45,786 bases of DNA from Solirubrobacterales bacterium (GTDB taxonomy: Bacteria > Actinomycetota > Thermoleophilia > Solirubrobacterales > Solirubrobacteraceae): NCBI GenBank assembly GCA_003165655.1, contig PMOY01000232.1:1-45786 (forward strand). The letters are read 5' to 3'. Within the stretch, counting starts at the first letter, position 1, and each line of letters opens with the position of its first letter. Positions 1 through 8,465 of this stretch are shown in pieces. The translations under genes were made by a program, and so were the position numbers. The notes below the pieces were generated by a model. That model worked only from the letters and a program-made list of their open reading frames with translations, made no database searches and had not been told where the DNA came from.

Positions 1-1
1 T

Positions 2-3000
2 CGGCGGGACGTGGTCTCGATCGATTGCCTGCTCGACGAGTTGTGGGGGGAGCGTCCGCCGCCGACGGCGGTCCAGACGGTCCGGGTGTACGTCTCGCGC
101 CTACGCAAAGCGCTCGGCGACGGGGTCTTGGAGACGCACGGCCGGGGATATCTGCTCGCGGTCGATCCAGCCCAGATCGATGCAGAGCGCTTCGAGGCGT
201 TCGTCGCCGACGGTCGCGCTGCGCTCGAATCGGGCGAGGCCGGACGCGCCGTCGAGCTGCTGGTCGCCGGGCTTGAGCTGTGGCGCGGCCGGCCGTTGGA
301 AGAGTTCTCGTACGAGCCGTTCGCTCAGCCTGAGATCGCAAGGCTCGACGAGGCGCGGCTCGCGGCGCTCGAGGATCGCATCGACGCTGAGCTGCGCGTG
401 GGTGGCGGGGCGGAGCTCGTGCCCGAGCTCGAGCGGCTCGTGACCGAGCATCCGCTGCGTGAGCGGCTGCTCGCGGGGCTGATGCTCGCCCTTTACCGGG
501 CCGGGCGGCAGGCGGACTCGCTCGCCGCGTACCGGGCCGCGCACCAGCGGCTCGTCGAGGAGCTTGGGTTGGAGCCCGGGCCGGAGCTGCGCGAGCTCGA
601 GCGGCGGATCCTCGAGCACGATCCGACACTCGCGGCGGCGCGTGTCGCCGTTCGCGCTGCAGGACCGCGGATTCGCCGCACCCGCCTGGCTGTGGTGGCG
701 CTCGCGCTCGGGGCGGCGTTCGTAGCCGTGTTTCTGTTCAGCTCCGGGGCTGCTCACCAAGGACCGCCGATGCTCGCCGGCTCGAACGGAATCGTTGAGG
801 TGAACGCCGCGTCTGGCAGGCTTGTGAGCGCGACGCAGCTGTCCGGAACGCCGGGCGCGGTCAGTGGCGGCGGCGGTTCGGTGTGGGTGGCAGATCCGGG
901 TGCGGGGGAGGTCTCGCGGATCGATCCCGGGTCTGGTGTCGTGGTCGATCAGGTCCTGGTGGGCGGCGAGCCAGGGAGCATCGTTGGCGGCGGCGGAGCG
1001 ATCTGGGTGGCGAGCACCGTCGGTGCCACCGTCACGCGGATTGACCCGACGACGGAGGCTGTGACGCAGACGATCTCGCTCCCCGGGGCAAACCCTGGCG
1101 CGATCGCATACGGCAATGGAAGGCTCTGGGTCGCCGATTCAGTCGAGCACGAAGTGTTCGAGATCGACCCAATGACCGGATCGCTGCAGCGAACGTTGTC
1201 GCTTGACCTACAGCCGAGCGCGGTCGTGATCGCGGGCGGTGCGGTCTGGGTGGCGGGGTACAGCAACGCCACGGTCGAGAAGCTTGACCCGATCTCGGGG
1301 CGGGTGCTCGCGCGCGTCCGTGTCGGCGATGGCCCGGCTGCGCTTGCGTTCCAAGCAGGCTCGCTGTGGGTCGCCAACAGCTTGGACGCGACCGTCTCTC
1401 GGATCGACCCAGCCACCCTCGCCGTGACGGCCACGATCCCGGTCGGGAGCGGGCCTACTGCGCTGGCCGCCGGCTCTGGGTCGTTGTGGGTCGCAAATCA
1501 AGACTCCGGCACCGTCTCCCGGGTCGACCCGCGGCTCGATCGCGTCGCGGCCAGCATCGGCGCCGGCGGCGCCCCAACCTCGCTCACGATCAGCGGCAGC
1601 CGCCTATTGGTAGGAGTCGCGGCGAATAGCGGCAGCCACCGCGGCGGGACGCTGGTGATCGTCACACCAGAGACCCTCACCTCATCCAACCCGATGACCC
1701 TCGCTTCTGTCGATCCATTCTTCTACAACTCCGCCAACAACCCCCAGTTCACTGGGCTGGCGTACGACTCCCTGGTCAACTTCCAGCAGAGCCCCGGCGC
1801 CGACGGTCTGCGGCTCGTCCCCGACCTCGCGCTGTCGATCCCGACGCCAAGCTACGGCGGCGCGACCTACGCGTTCCGGATCCGGCCAGGCATCCGCTAC
1901 TCAAACGGGCAGCCACTACGCGCCGGAGACTTCCGACGCGCCTTCGAGCGCCTGTTTCGCGTCGGATCCCCAGGCACCTCGCTGTTCGAGGATGTCGTTG
2001 GAGCTGGCGCATGCATCCAAAAACCGCGCACGTGCAACCTCTCCCAAGGGATTGTCACCAACAACCCCACAAGCGCGGTCACCTTCCACCTCACCGCACC
2101 AGATCCGGATTTCCTGTTCAAGCTCACCGAGTTCGGCTTCTCGGCGCCGATCCCGCCCGGAACGCCAGACCACGAAACCGGCCAGCACGCCGTGCCCGGC
2201 ACCGGGCCCTACGAAATCGCCAGCGTCAGCGACACGGAGGCCCGTTTCGTTCGCAATCCTTTCTTTCGCGAGTGGTCCCATGCCGCACAGCCAGAAGGTA
2301 ATCCCGACTCGATCGTGTGGCGCACAGTGTCTACCGCGCAAGCCGCTGTGACTGCGATCGAGCGGGGACGAGCCGACTGGCTGTTCGGCCAGATCCCAGC
2401 GGCCCAGTACGACCAGCTCAAGCTACGGGACCCGGCTCAGCTGCACTCAAACCCCGAGTTCGCCGTCGAGTTCGTGCCGCTCAACACGCACCTCGCGCCG
2501 TTCAATGACGTTCGCGTCCGGCAGGCGCTCAACTACGCGATCGACCGCGCCAAGATCGCCCGGCTGTACGGCGGCCCGACCTTCGCCACCCCGGCCTGTC
2601 AGCTGATCGCGCCCGGTCTACCCGGCTACCGCCGCTACTGCCCTTACACGCTGCACCCCAGCACCGACGGCGCCTGGAGCGCCCCAGACATGGCGCGCGC
2701 GCGACTGCTTGTCGCGCAGTCTGGAACCCTGGGCGAGCGGATCGACGTTTGGGGCGAGCCCGACCAGGGCTTCGTTCCCCCCACCACCCCGGCGTACGTC
2801 GCCGGCGTCCTCCGCGCGCTCGGTTACCGCGTCCGCCTCCATCTCGTCCCGTCCGCAACCCTCACTGAAGCTATGCACCGGCGGTTCCAGCTGTCCGTCG
2901 ACGGCGACTGGGTAGCCGCCTACCCCTACCCGTCCTCCTACGTGCCCGGGTTCGTCAGCTGCGGTGGTGGCACCAGCAACGGCTACTACTGCAACCCATC

Positions 3001-3217
3001 GCTCGACCGCGAGATGCAAGAAGCTGGGCGGCTCGAACTCGGCGATCCCCGGAAGGCAAGCGCCCTCTGGGCATCGATCGATCGCCAACTCACCGACGAT
3101 GCCGTTTGGGTGCCAACCGTGACCCTGCGCGACGTCGAGGTCACGTCCAGCCATCTCCGCAACTACCAATACAACCCGGTGTGGGGCTTTCTCGCCGACC
3201 AAAGCTGGCTCCGATAG
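2..3217 (+). CDS. BTAD/SARP-type regulator fused to YVTN propeller and family-5 solute-binding domain (5' partial)
   Basis: The reading frame is open to the left edge, so the N-terminus is missing; numbering here is from the GTG at base 11. Residues 1-50 are the end of an OmpR-type winged helix (VRVYVSRLRKAL, GRGYLLAV). Residues 55-205 are a bacterial transcriptional activator domain. A basic stretch and one membrane helix follow (about 224-243), then six or more propeller blades of about 40 residues with recurring LWVAN and VSRIDP motifs (about 255-540), then a full SBP_bac_5 domain (about 545-1068) of the oligopeptide-binding type. The layout predicts a cytoplasmic DNA-binding half and an extracytoplasmic ligand-binding half in one chain, that is, a one-component membrane sensor-regulator. 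Ligand and target genes are not visible. Domain calls are firm; the signalling role is inference. Confidence 0.9.
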   Translation, partial: RRDVVSIDCLLDELWGERPPPTAVQTVRVYVSRLRKALGDGVLETHGRGYLLAVDPAQIDAERFEAFVADGRAALESGEAGRAVELLVAGLELWRGRPLEEFSYEPFAQPEIARLDEARLAALEDRIDAELRVGGGAELVPELERLVTEHPLRERLLAGLMLALYRAGRQADSLAAYRAAHQRLVEELGLEPGPELRELERRILEHDPTLAAARVAVRAAGPRIRRTRLAVVALALGAAFVAVFLFSSGAAHQGPPMLAGSNGIVEVNAASGRLVSATQLSGTPGAVSGGGGSVWVADPGAGEVSRIDPGSGVVVDQVLVGGEPGSIVGGGGAIWVASTVGATVTRIDPTTEAVTQTISLPGANPGAIAYGNGRLWVADSVEHEVFEIDPMTGSLQRTLSLDLQPSAVVIAGGAVWVAGYSNATVEKLDPISGRVLARVRVGDGPAALAFQAGSLWVANSLDATVSRIDPATLAVTATIPVGSGPTALAAGSGSLWVANQDSGTVSRVDPRLDRVAASIGAGGAPTSLTISGSRLLVGVAANSGSHRGGTLVIVTPETLTSSNPMTLASVDPFFYNSANNPQFTGLAYDSLVNFQQSPGADGLRLVPDLALSIPTPSYGGATYAFRIRPGIRYSNGQPLRAGDFRRAFERLFRVGSPGTSLFEDVVGAGACIQKPRTCNLSQGIVTNNPTSAVTFHLTAPDPDFLFKLTEFGFSAPIPPGTPDHETGQHAVPGTGPYEIASVSDTEARFVRNPFFREWSHAAQPEGNPDSIVWRTVSTAQAAVTAIERGRADWLFGQIPAAQYDQLKLRDPAQLHSNPEFAVEFVPLNTHLAPFNDVRVRQALNYAIDRAKIARLYGGPTFATPACQLIAPGLPGYRRYCPYTLHPSTDGAWSAPDMARARLLVAQSGTLGERIDVWGEPDQGFVPPTTPAYVAGVLRALGYRVRLHLVPSATLTEAMHRRFQLSVDGDWVAAYPYPSSYVPGFVSCGGGTSNGYYCNPSLDREMQEAGRLELGDPRKASALWASIDRQLTDDAVWVPTVTLRDVEVTSSHLRNYQYNPVWGFLADQSWLR

Positions 3218-3253
3218 CCACAGCCAACCACCTCGCCGGCCCTCGTCGCCCAC

Positions 3254-4063
3254 CTAATCGGACGCAAACCGCCGGCACATCAGGGCCTGCCGCGTCCGGC
3301 GGAAACGGTCACGAACTCGGCAGCGAGCACGTAGCTCGTATCGGTGCGAAGCGGTGCCGAGCTTGTGGAGCTCGAACGCCCGCCCATGACGGGTGTCTTG
3401 CGGGCGCGGGATGCCGTGCGCGCTGATCGTCGGCCTGCCAGCAACCTCGGAGCTCCCCGTCGGCTGAAACCGCAGCGAACTCAGCAGCGCTACCGGGTTT
3501 AGCATGATCTGAAGCTCCTCGCCGATTCCACTCCCCACGCTGGGATCGTCCTGGTTGCTGTGGGCACCGCTTCGCTCGTCCCAGATCCACCCCGGCAGCC
3601 GCGTGATGTAGCTGTTTGCGCGCGGCCGCGCTTCCCAGCGTCGGCCCGCGCTCGGTCCGTGGATCACGCACAACAGCGCGCCGATCGGGAGCTGGCGGCG
3701 GATCTCGAGCCATGAGTCGAGCTGCTCCCACGCCCATCGGTCCATCCCGACCTCGCGTCTCCTGCCGCCCTTACCACGCCGAACGAGCACTGCGCCTCGG
3801 GAACGGTCAAGGTCGCTCTCCTGGAGCGCGAGCGCCTCGCTGATCCGCAGGCCGGCGCGCCAGAGCAGGACGATGAGCGCCCGAAGTCGGTGACCGTCGG
3901 AGCGGTCACCGACGGTACGCATCACGACGACGATCTCCTCAACGGACGGCGGGTCGGCCGGGTACTGCTCGCCTTTGTTTTCGGGGCGGACGCCCTCGGT
4001 TGTAGCCGGGCATGGTCGCCGGTGAGCGGCGATGCCCGCGATGTCCAGCAGCACGGATCCCAT
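3254..4063 (-). pseudogene. Tyrosine recombinase/integrase, decayed C-terminus
   Basis: The N-terminal part resembles actinobacterial site-specific integrases: a NKGEQYPADPPSVEE-like leader, the first catalytic arginine in AGLRISEAL, and a lysine in the RRGKGGRRREV hairpin. After about residue 150 the similarity collapses. Where the family has HxLRH followed by the nucleophile tyrosine, this frame reads QDTRHGRAFEL, with the first histidine lost, and no properly placed tyrosine follows. Neither of the other two frames restores the motif. Strand-exchange activity is therefore unlikely. It lies just upstream of hicBA on the opposite strand and probably marks an old integration. It could instead be a very divergent active enzyme, but the missing catalytic residues argue against that. 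Confidence 0.7.
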
Positions 4064-4316
4064 AGCTCCTCCCTTGGTGGGATTGGTTGACGGTACGCTG
4101 TTATTGGAACTCAGTGGCCCTAGTGCCGGAAGGGCTGCCAGCTACCGCACCGCGCCGTGCTCCTGACCGCTCAGATCAGGACGGCACCCCGCTCAACGTG
4201 AGACGTGCTCAGAGCGCGGCAGGGCCACGCGCCAGACTATCGACGTAAACGCCTCGCCGCGAATCCGTTTCACGACGGCCGGTCCCGGGCTCTGGGGCTA
4301 CCGGTACCCTGTCGGC

Positions 4317-4541
4317 ATGGCACCTGCGCAGGAGGTTGAGTTCGTCTTCGAGCCCCAGCAGGAGGGCGGTTACCACGTCTACGCGCCCGAACTTCCCGGG
4401 CTCCACACCCAAGGCGACACGCTCGAGGAGGCGACTGAGAGCGCCCGCGAAGCCTTAGAGCTCTACGTAGAGGGGCTGCGTGCGGACGGTCGCTCGCTCG
4501 AGATGGGGATCGTCCGGCGCACGCTGCCGCTGCCGGGGTGA
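4317..4541 (+). CDS. hicB: HicB-family antitoxin
   Basis: This 74-residue protein has the HicB partial RNase H-like fold signature: EFVFEPQQEGGYHVYAPELPG, then a G-D-T-L-E-E-A turn leading into a helix (ATESAREALELYVEGL). It should bind and neutralise the HicA mRNA interferase encoded immediately downstream, and such proteins often repress their own promoter. There is no obvious C-terminal helix-turn-helix or ribbon-helix-helix extension, so autoregulation by this protein alone is uncertain. The stop codon overlaps the GTG start of the toxin gene (GTGA), giving coupled translation with the antitoxin first, the reverse of the classic hicAB order. Confidence 0.85.
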   Translation: MAPAQEVEFVFEPQQEGGYHVYAPELPGLHTQGDTLEEATESAREALELYVEGLRADGRSLEMGIVRRTLPLPG

Positions 4542-4762
4542 GCGAGCGGCTGCCGGTCCTTTCCGGCCAGCAGCTGATCGGCGCGCTTGAGAAGGTTGGA
4601 TGGGTCGCCGTCCGCCAGCGCGGCAGTCATGTGCGCCTCAAGCACGACGAGCGCGCAATTTCGCTGGTGGTCCCGCTTCATCGTGAACTCAAGCGCGGCA
4701 CTCTCGCCGGGATCCTGCGCGACGCCGGGATTGACCGCGACGACCTTCGGCAGCTCCTTTGA
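4538..4762 (+). CDS. hicA: HicA-family mRNA interferase toxin
   Basis: The 74-residue product has the double-stranded-RNA-binding-like HicA fold: LSGQQLIGALEKVGW, then RQRGSHVRLKH, with His31 in the G-S-H motif as the expected catalytic residue, then a strand (SLVVPLHRELKRGTL) and a C-terminal helix (ILRDAGIDRDDLRQLL). Family members cleave mRNA independently of the ribosome. The GTG start lies inside the last codons of hicB. The length is normal and key residues are present, so the toxin looks intact. The pair sits beside a decayed integrase in a gene-poor region, consistent with a laterally acquired addiction module. Confidence 0.87.
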   Translation: MSERLPVLSGQQLIGALEKVGWVAVRQRGSHVRLKHDERAISLVVPLHRELKRGTLAGILRDAGIDRDDLRQLL

Positions 4763-5090
4763 GAAGCCCGCCTCAGGGGGCTCCCCGGTTCAGAGTTCGT
4801 CGGCGTGGAAGACGGCCCTTCCGCGCGAAGGGGAACCACCCGACTCGTGCGCCGGCAGGTACGTCTGAACGTCAAAGGAGGTCCCGACCGACCGGGCGAT
4901 CGCAAGCGTGGCAAGGCGGGGGGGGCCCTACGGTGTAGCGGCTGCTCGTGCAGAGCAAGGGAACCGCGCCGAGTTGGGCTCTCGACGCGATCCTGCTGCG
5001 ACGAACACGACGTCGGGCAACTAGAGTCATTCGCAGTTGACCGCAGACGGTCCAGGGAGGAGGATGGGCGAGACCGGAAGGAGGTCCCGC
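4763..5090. other. Intergenic stretch without a recognised gene
   Basis: About 330 bases between hicA and the DUF1059 gene. Open frames here show no recognisable protein and no consistent codon bias, and no tRNA-like fold or strong terminator was seen. A purine-rich ribosome binding site closes the stretch just before base 5091. Confidence 0.4.
5077..5083 (+). promoter_or_regulatory. Ribosome binding site of the DUF1059 gene
   Basis: GGAGG preceded by GGAA ends 7 bases before ATG 5091. It decides that start over the upstream in-frame start at 5037. Confidence 0.6.
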
Positions 5091-5315
5091 ATGTCGCGGA
5101 TGATGGCTGATTGCCGTCGGTTTCCAAGCGAGTCGAACTGCTCGCTGACGATCATCGGTGAGGAGGAGGAGGTTGTCCGGGCAGCGGCCGAGCACGCCGC
5201 CACTGTCCACGGACACGAGAACACTGAGGAGCTGCACAAGCAGATCCGGGAGTTTCTCGAGCCCGCCGAGACGTACTCCAACGACCCGCGTGCGCACGAG
5301 GCGATGCCCGCCTAG
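5091..5315 (+). CDS. DUF1059 family small protein
   Basis: A 74-residue protein matching the DUF1059 pattern: a short CRRFPSESNCSLTI strand region with two cysteines, an acidic GEEEEVVRAAAEHAATVHG helix containing the family's conserved alanine/histidine positions, then a closing helix (TEELHKQIREFLEP). The family is widespread in archaea and actinobacteria and has no established biochemical role. The ATG at 5091 was chosen because a strong Shine-Dalgarno lies just upstream and the preceding codons look unlike the family. The gene stands alone, with more than 300 bases lacking genes on each side. Confidence 0.75.
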   Translation: MSRMMADCRRFPSESNCSLTIIGEEEEVVRAAAEHAATVHGHENTEELHKQIREFLEPAETYSNDPRAHEAMPA

Positions 5316-5899
5316 CTGCTACGACCACCGCGCGCGCCGCGGCACTGTCAGCCGCGGCGGGCGACGGTGTTGGCGCGGTATCTCTCTAAAGCCGGGGGCT
5401 CGCATGCGAATCGCTCGTGTTGGCTCGGCCCGGAGAAATGGCACGCGGCCGCGAGCGCCGCGGGTCGGGCGGGGCCCTCGTCCAGCGTTCGTCCGCGGTC
5501 AGGCGTCTTCATTGCCACGGTTGAATTCGCCCCTGAGCGCCCGGAGGTCGACTGCCACGACACCCGCGCAATCACTGAAGCAGGACGCAACCGGTCCGCG
5601 GGCTGACGTGCCCTGCATCGCGCGGAAACCGCGCATCCCGCTGGTGATCGCTTTTGCGTTTGGGACGGCCCCGAAGCGCACGACCGCATCGGCGACGGAA
5701 TGATCACGCCGGCCGCCGTCGAGGGCGCGATCGCTCCGCCACGAACTCGATCGTCCGCGGCGAACGGAGGAGAACGAGCCTGAGTTTTCCGCGCCCGTCA
5801 CGAGACGATCATCCCAACGCGGCACCACCTCGGTGACGAGCCGCGCCCTCGTCTTCCGTCAGCCGGGACTTTTGCGGCCAAGCTGGGCGTATTGGGGTC
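5316..5899. other. Gene-free stretch
   Basis: About 580 bases with several overlapping open frames on both strands, none with a recognisable domain, consistent codon bias or ribosome binding site. It is probably decayed sequence within the accessory island. No repeat or RNA gene was recognised. Confidence 0.4.
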
Positions 5900-6811
5900 A
5901 TGCGGCCCGCCGCGTTACTGGCTGTCCTGGCGTTGCTGTTGTCGGCCTGCGGTGGCTCGCATCGACTGGCCAGTCCGAGCCCGGCGATCGCCATCGCCGG
6001 CTGCGTGAACGAAGGGCTCGCTCGGGCCCCGCTATCCGGTGAGAGTGGCGTCTACCGAGCGGGGCCGTTGACGCTCTCGATCGGCGAGGACCTCGCGCAG
6101 ATCCCCCGCCGACAGCTCGCCCAGCCGATGGGAAGCGAGGCGATCGCGTTGATCACCGGTGACCGACCTGTGCTGGTGCGCGTCCACTCGGCCGCACATG
6201 CACGGATGTCGCTCGAGTTCACGCCGCTGTTCCCGGGGCACCCGAACGCGGTCATGAGCGACGGGCTTCCCGCGGTGCGTTTCCCTGCTTGCGGACGCTC
6301 CGCGCACCGGTTCGGCGGCGGTGTCCTGTTCACCGGCCGAGGGTGTGTGCGGCTCGATGTCACGACCGCGAAGGGTCCGCCATCGACGATGCTGATCCCA
6401 ATTGGGGACAGCCTGAAAGGCTGTCCGGCTAAGGACACGTCTGCGTCGCTGCCCTCCACGTCGCTGCCGTTTCTCGGCATCGCATGCGGCAAGGCCAACT
6501 CGATTCAGTGCGATCGCATCGGTGTCGGCGTGACGCTCGACGAGGACGCGACGCTCGTCGTCGTGCGGATCGCCGGTCGACTGGTGACCCTCAGTCCTCC
6601 TGGCCCGCCCGGGTCCAGCAATATATGGCTCGGCTACTTGTATGGCGCGGGCCCGGCTAACGGCGCTCTCCGCGTCCGCTCACCCCGGCACGACGGGCTG
6701 TGGCCCGGGACCCCGTTGAGGTACGCGAGGGTTCGTGTGACCGCCTTCTTCCTCCACGGCCGCGTCGCCTCAGAGGCAGCCACTGTGATGCTCCACCCCG
6801 GGTTCGGGTGA
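5900..6811 (+). CDS. Predicted lipoprotein of unknown function
   Basis: The 303-residue product starts with a lipoprotein signal peptide: short positive n-region, hydrophobic core and the lipobox L-S-A-C with Cys17 as the lipidation site. The mature part is rich in glycine, proline and beta-prone segments and has about seven further cysteines (for example PACGRSAHRF, TGRGCVRL, LKGCPAKD, GIACGKAN, IQCDRIG), suggesting disulfides outside the cell. I do not recognise the family. Its stop overlaps the GTG of the next gene (GTGA), so the two are translationally coupled and probably act together at the outer face of the membrane. Confidence 0.72.
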   Translation: MRPAALLAVLALLLSACGGSHRLASPSPAIAIAGCVNEGLARAPLSGESGVYRAGPLTLSIGEDLAQIPRRQLAQPMGSEAIALITGDRPVLVRVHSAAHARMSLEFTPLFPGHPNAVMSDGLPAVRFPACGRSAHRFGGGVLFTGRGCVRLDVTTAKGPPSTMLIPIGDSLKGCPAKDTSASLPSTSLPFLGIACGKANSIQCDRIGVGVTLDEDATLVVVRIAGRLVTLSPPGPPGSSNIWLGYLYGAGPANGALRVRSPRHDGLWPGTPLRYARVRVTAFFLHGRVASEAATVMLHPGFG

Positions 6812-7905
6812 GACTTCCCCCGGCGACCGCGCTCACGAGGTCAACCCTGGTGCTGCTGGCTGGTCTTGCCGGTTGCGGCCGCACCGGCCATCACGAGCCG
6901 CGTCACACCCCGCTCACAGTGACGGCGACCCATGCCCAGCCGCGCAGATCCCGACCTAGCCGGTCACAGCTCGCGGTTGCGCAGCCGCCGCTGCAGGCCC
7001 TCGTCACCTCACCATCCGAAGATCGACTTCTCGTAGTGGATCTGCGCAGCGGCCGAGTGCTGCGACAGATAAGAGTTCCGGGCGACCCCGGATACCTCGC
7101 CGCGATCGGCTCCGGCGGACCGGTCGTCGTCGCCAGCTCATTGGCCGGCACCGTCACCCTGCTAGGAGGAACTTCGCTGCACGTGATGAGGGTGCTAAAC
7201 GGCTTTACGGATCCCGAGATGCCGGCGATGTCGCCGGACGGTGAATACGCCTATGTCACCGAGGGCGCGCCGGGGCGGGTCGCGGTGATCCAGTTGACCG
7301 ACGACAAGATCACGTCGCGGGTCTTCGTCGGCGCCGGCGCTCAGCACCTCGCCTTCAGCCCGAACCTGCAGCAGGTTTGGGTCGCGCTCGGACAGTCGGC
7401 CGCAACGATCGTGATCCTCAGCACCGTTCTAGACAGCCCTCCGTCGCCGTCGAGCGTCGTAGGGGATCCGGGGCGCCCTCACCTGGTCGCACGGCTCGGA
7501 CCCGGCTACCTCGCACACGACGTGCAGTTCACGCCCGACGGCCGGCAGGTCTGGATCACCTCCGCCAGCTCAACCAGCGTTGGCGTCTTCAGCGCTCGCA
7601 CCCGTCGCCTCCTGTTCCGCATCCCCGGCGGCCCACCCCCGCAGCACGTCGTCTTCGCCGGGCACTATGCGTATATCACCAGCGGCTACGGCAGCTCCAT
7701 CGAACAAGTCTCTCTACTCAGCGGTCGCGTGCTCACGCGCGTCGCGGCCCCCTACGGCTCATTCGATCTCGACGCCAGCGGCGGATACGTAGTCACCTCA
7801 TCGCTGCTGCGCGGCACCCTCGCCATCTACAACACCCGGCTCCACCTGCTCCGCGTCCGCCGCATCGCCCCCTCAGCCGAGGACGTCATCCTCTACCAGC
7901 CGTAA
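6808..7905 (+). CDS. YVTN/YncE-like beta-propeller lipoprotein
   Basis: Starting at the GTG that overlaps the preceding stop, the 365-residue protein opens with a signal peptide ending in the lipobox L-A-G-C (Cys23). The rest is a run of seven-bladed-propeller-like repeats: VVDLRSGRVLRQIRVPGDPGYL, MSPDGEYAYVTEGAPGRVAVI, FSPNLQQVWVALG, FTPDGRQVWITSASSTSVGVF and so on. Such secreted propellers serve as binding scaffolds; no active site is implied. The longer frame reaching back to 6700 would run through the coding part of the upstream gene and put basic residues before the signal peptide, so 6808 is preferred. Its repeats recall the propeller in the large regulator at the left edge, which hints at a shared theme but not proven partnership. 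Confidence 0.8.
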   Translation: MRLPPATALTRSTLVLLAGLAGCGRTGHHEPRHTPLTVTATHAQPRRSRPSRSQLAVAQPPLQALVTSPSEDRLLVVDLRSGRVLRQIRVPGDPGYLAAIGSGGPVVVASSLAGTVTLLGGTSLHVMRVLNGFTDPEMPAMSPDGEYAYVTEGAPGRVAVIQLTDDKITSRVFVGAGAQHLAFSPNLQQVWVALGQSAATIVILSTVLDSPPSPSSVVGDPGRPHLVARLGPGYLAHDVQFTPDGRQVWITSASSTSVGVFSARTRRLLFRIPGGPPPQHVVFAGHYAYITSGYGSSIEQVSLLSGRVLTRVAAPYGSFDLDASGGYVVTSSLLRGTLAIYNTRLHLLRVRRIAPSAEDVILYQP

Positions 7906-8465
7906 CAGCCCGCCCGAAGCACAGCGGACAGCCGAAACCTGACCACTCGAGATCGACAACCTCGTGTCGCGCCGCAAAAGGCCGCAGTCACGCCGAAAGC
8001 ACAGACCCTCGTCAGATGCTGCCTCCGCATAACAAAGCGGTCATCACGACAGCATCCGGGTTGGCTCACGGGAGGACAACGAGCACGCGTCATGGAGCGA
8101 GCTCGACGCTCATCGTTCGGTCGAAGGGAGCACAGATACTCGCGCCCGCGATCTGTTCACCTGCGGCTGGTGACGGCACAGATCGGACGTTCGTCCTCGA
8201 AGTCGCGGACGTCTCGATAGTCCATCCACAGCCGAACGCTTTTGGCGGCCCGTTTGCCCTCCGGCGCAGGCCCAGGAGGTCGTCGCACATACCAACGACG
8301 TCTGCGACGGGCGACGCTGCCGTGAGCGCACCTGGCTTGGGCGACATTTGATCTGCGTCTGGGCTGGGATCGTGGCTGCATTCGGCGCGGAAGCGATCGC
8401 CTCGCGTGTGGCAGCAGGACTGCTCGAGGCTCCCGGTGCTTCGTGGAAGCGGCGCTCTGCTCGAG
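7906..8465. other. Gene-free stretch
   Basis: About 560 bases between the propeller gene and the next minus-strand gene. Open frames exist on both strands (for example minus 8090-8347), but none has a recognisable fold and codon bias does not favour one frame throughout. Probably non-coding or decayed. Confidence 0.35.

Noticed and set aside
4766-4796. Possible terminator hairpin after hicA
   Set aside because: Only a short imperfect G/C pairing with no T-tract; not distinguishable from background in this GC-rich sequence.
5158-5828. Overlapping frames on both strands after the DUF1059 gene
   Set aside because: No ribosome binding site, no codon bias favouring one frame, and no recognisable motif, so not annotated as genes.
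8090-8381. Short minus-strand frames, one ending in LWMDYRDVRDFEDERPI
   Set aside because: Protein-like in places but too short and without a start region, domain or bias to support a gene call.
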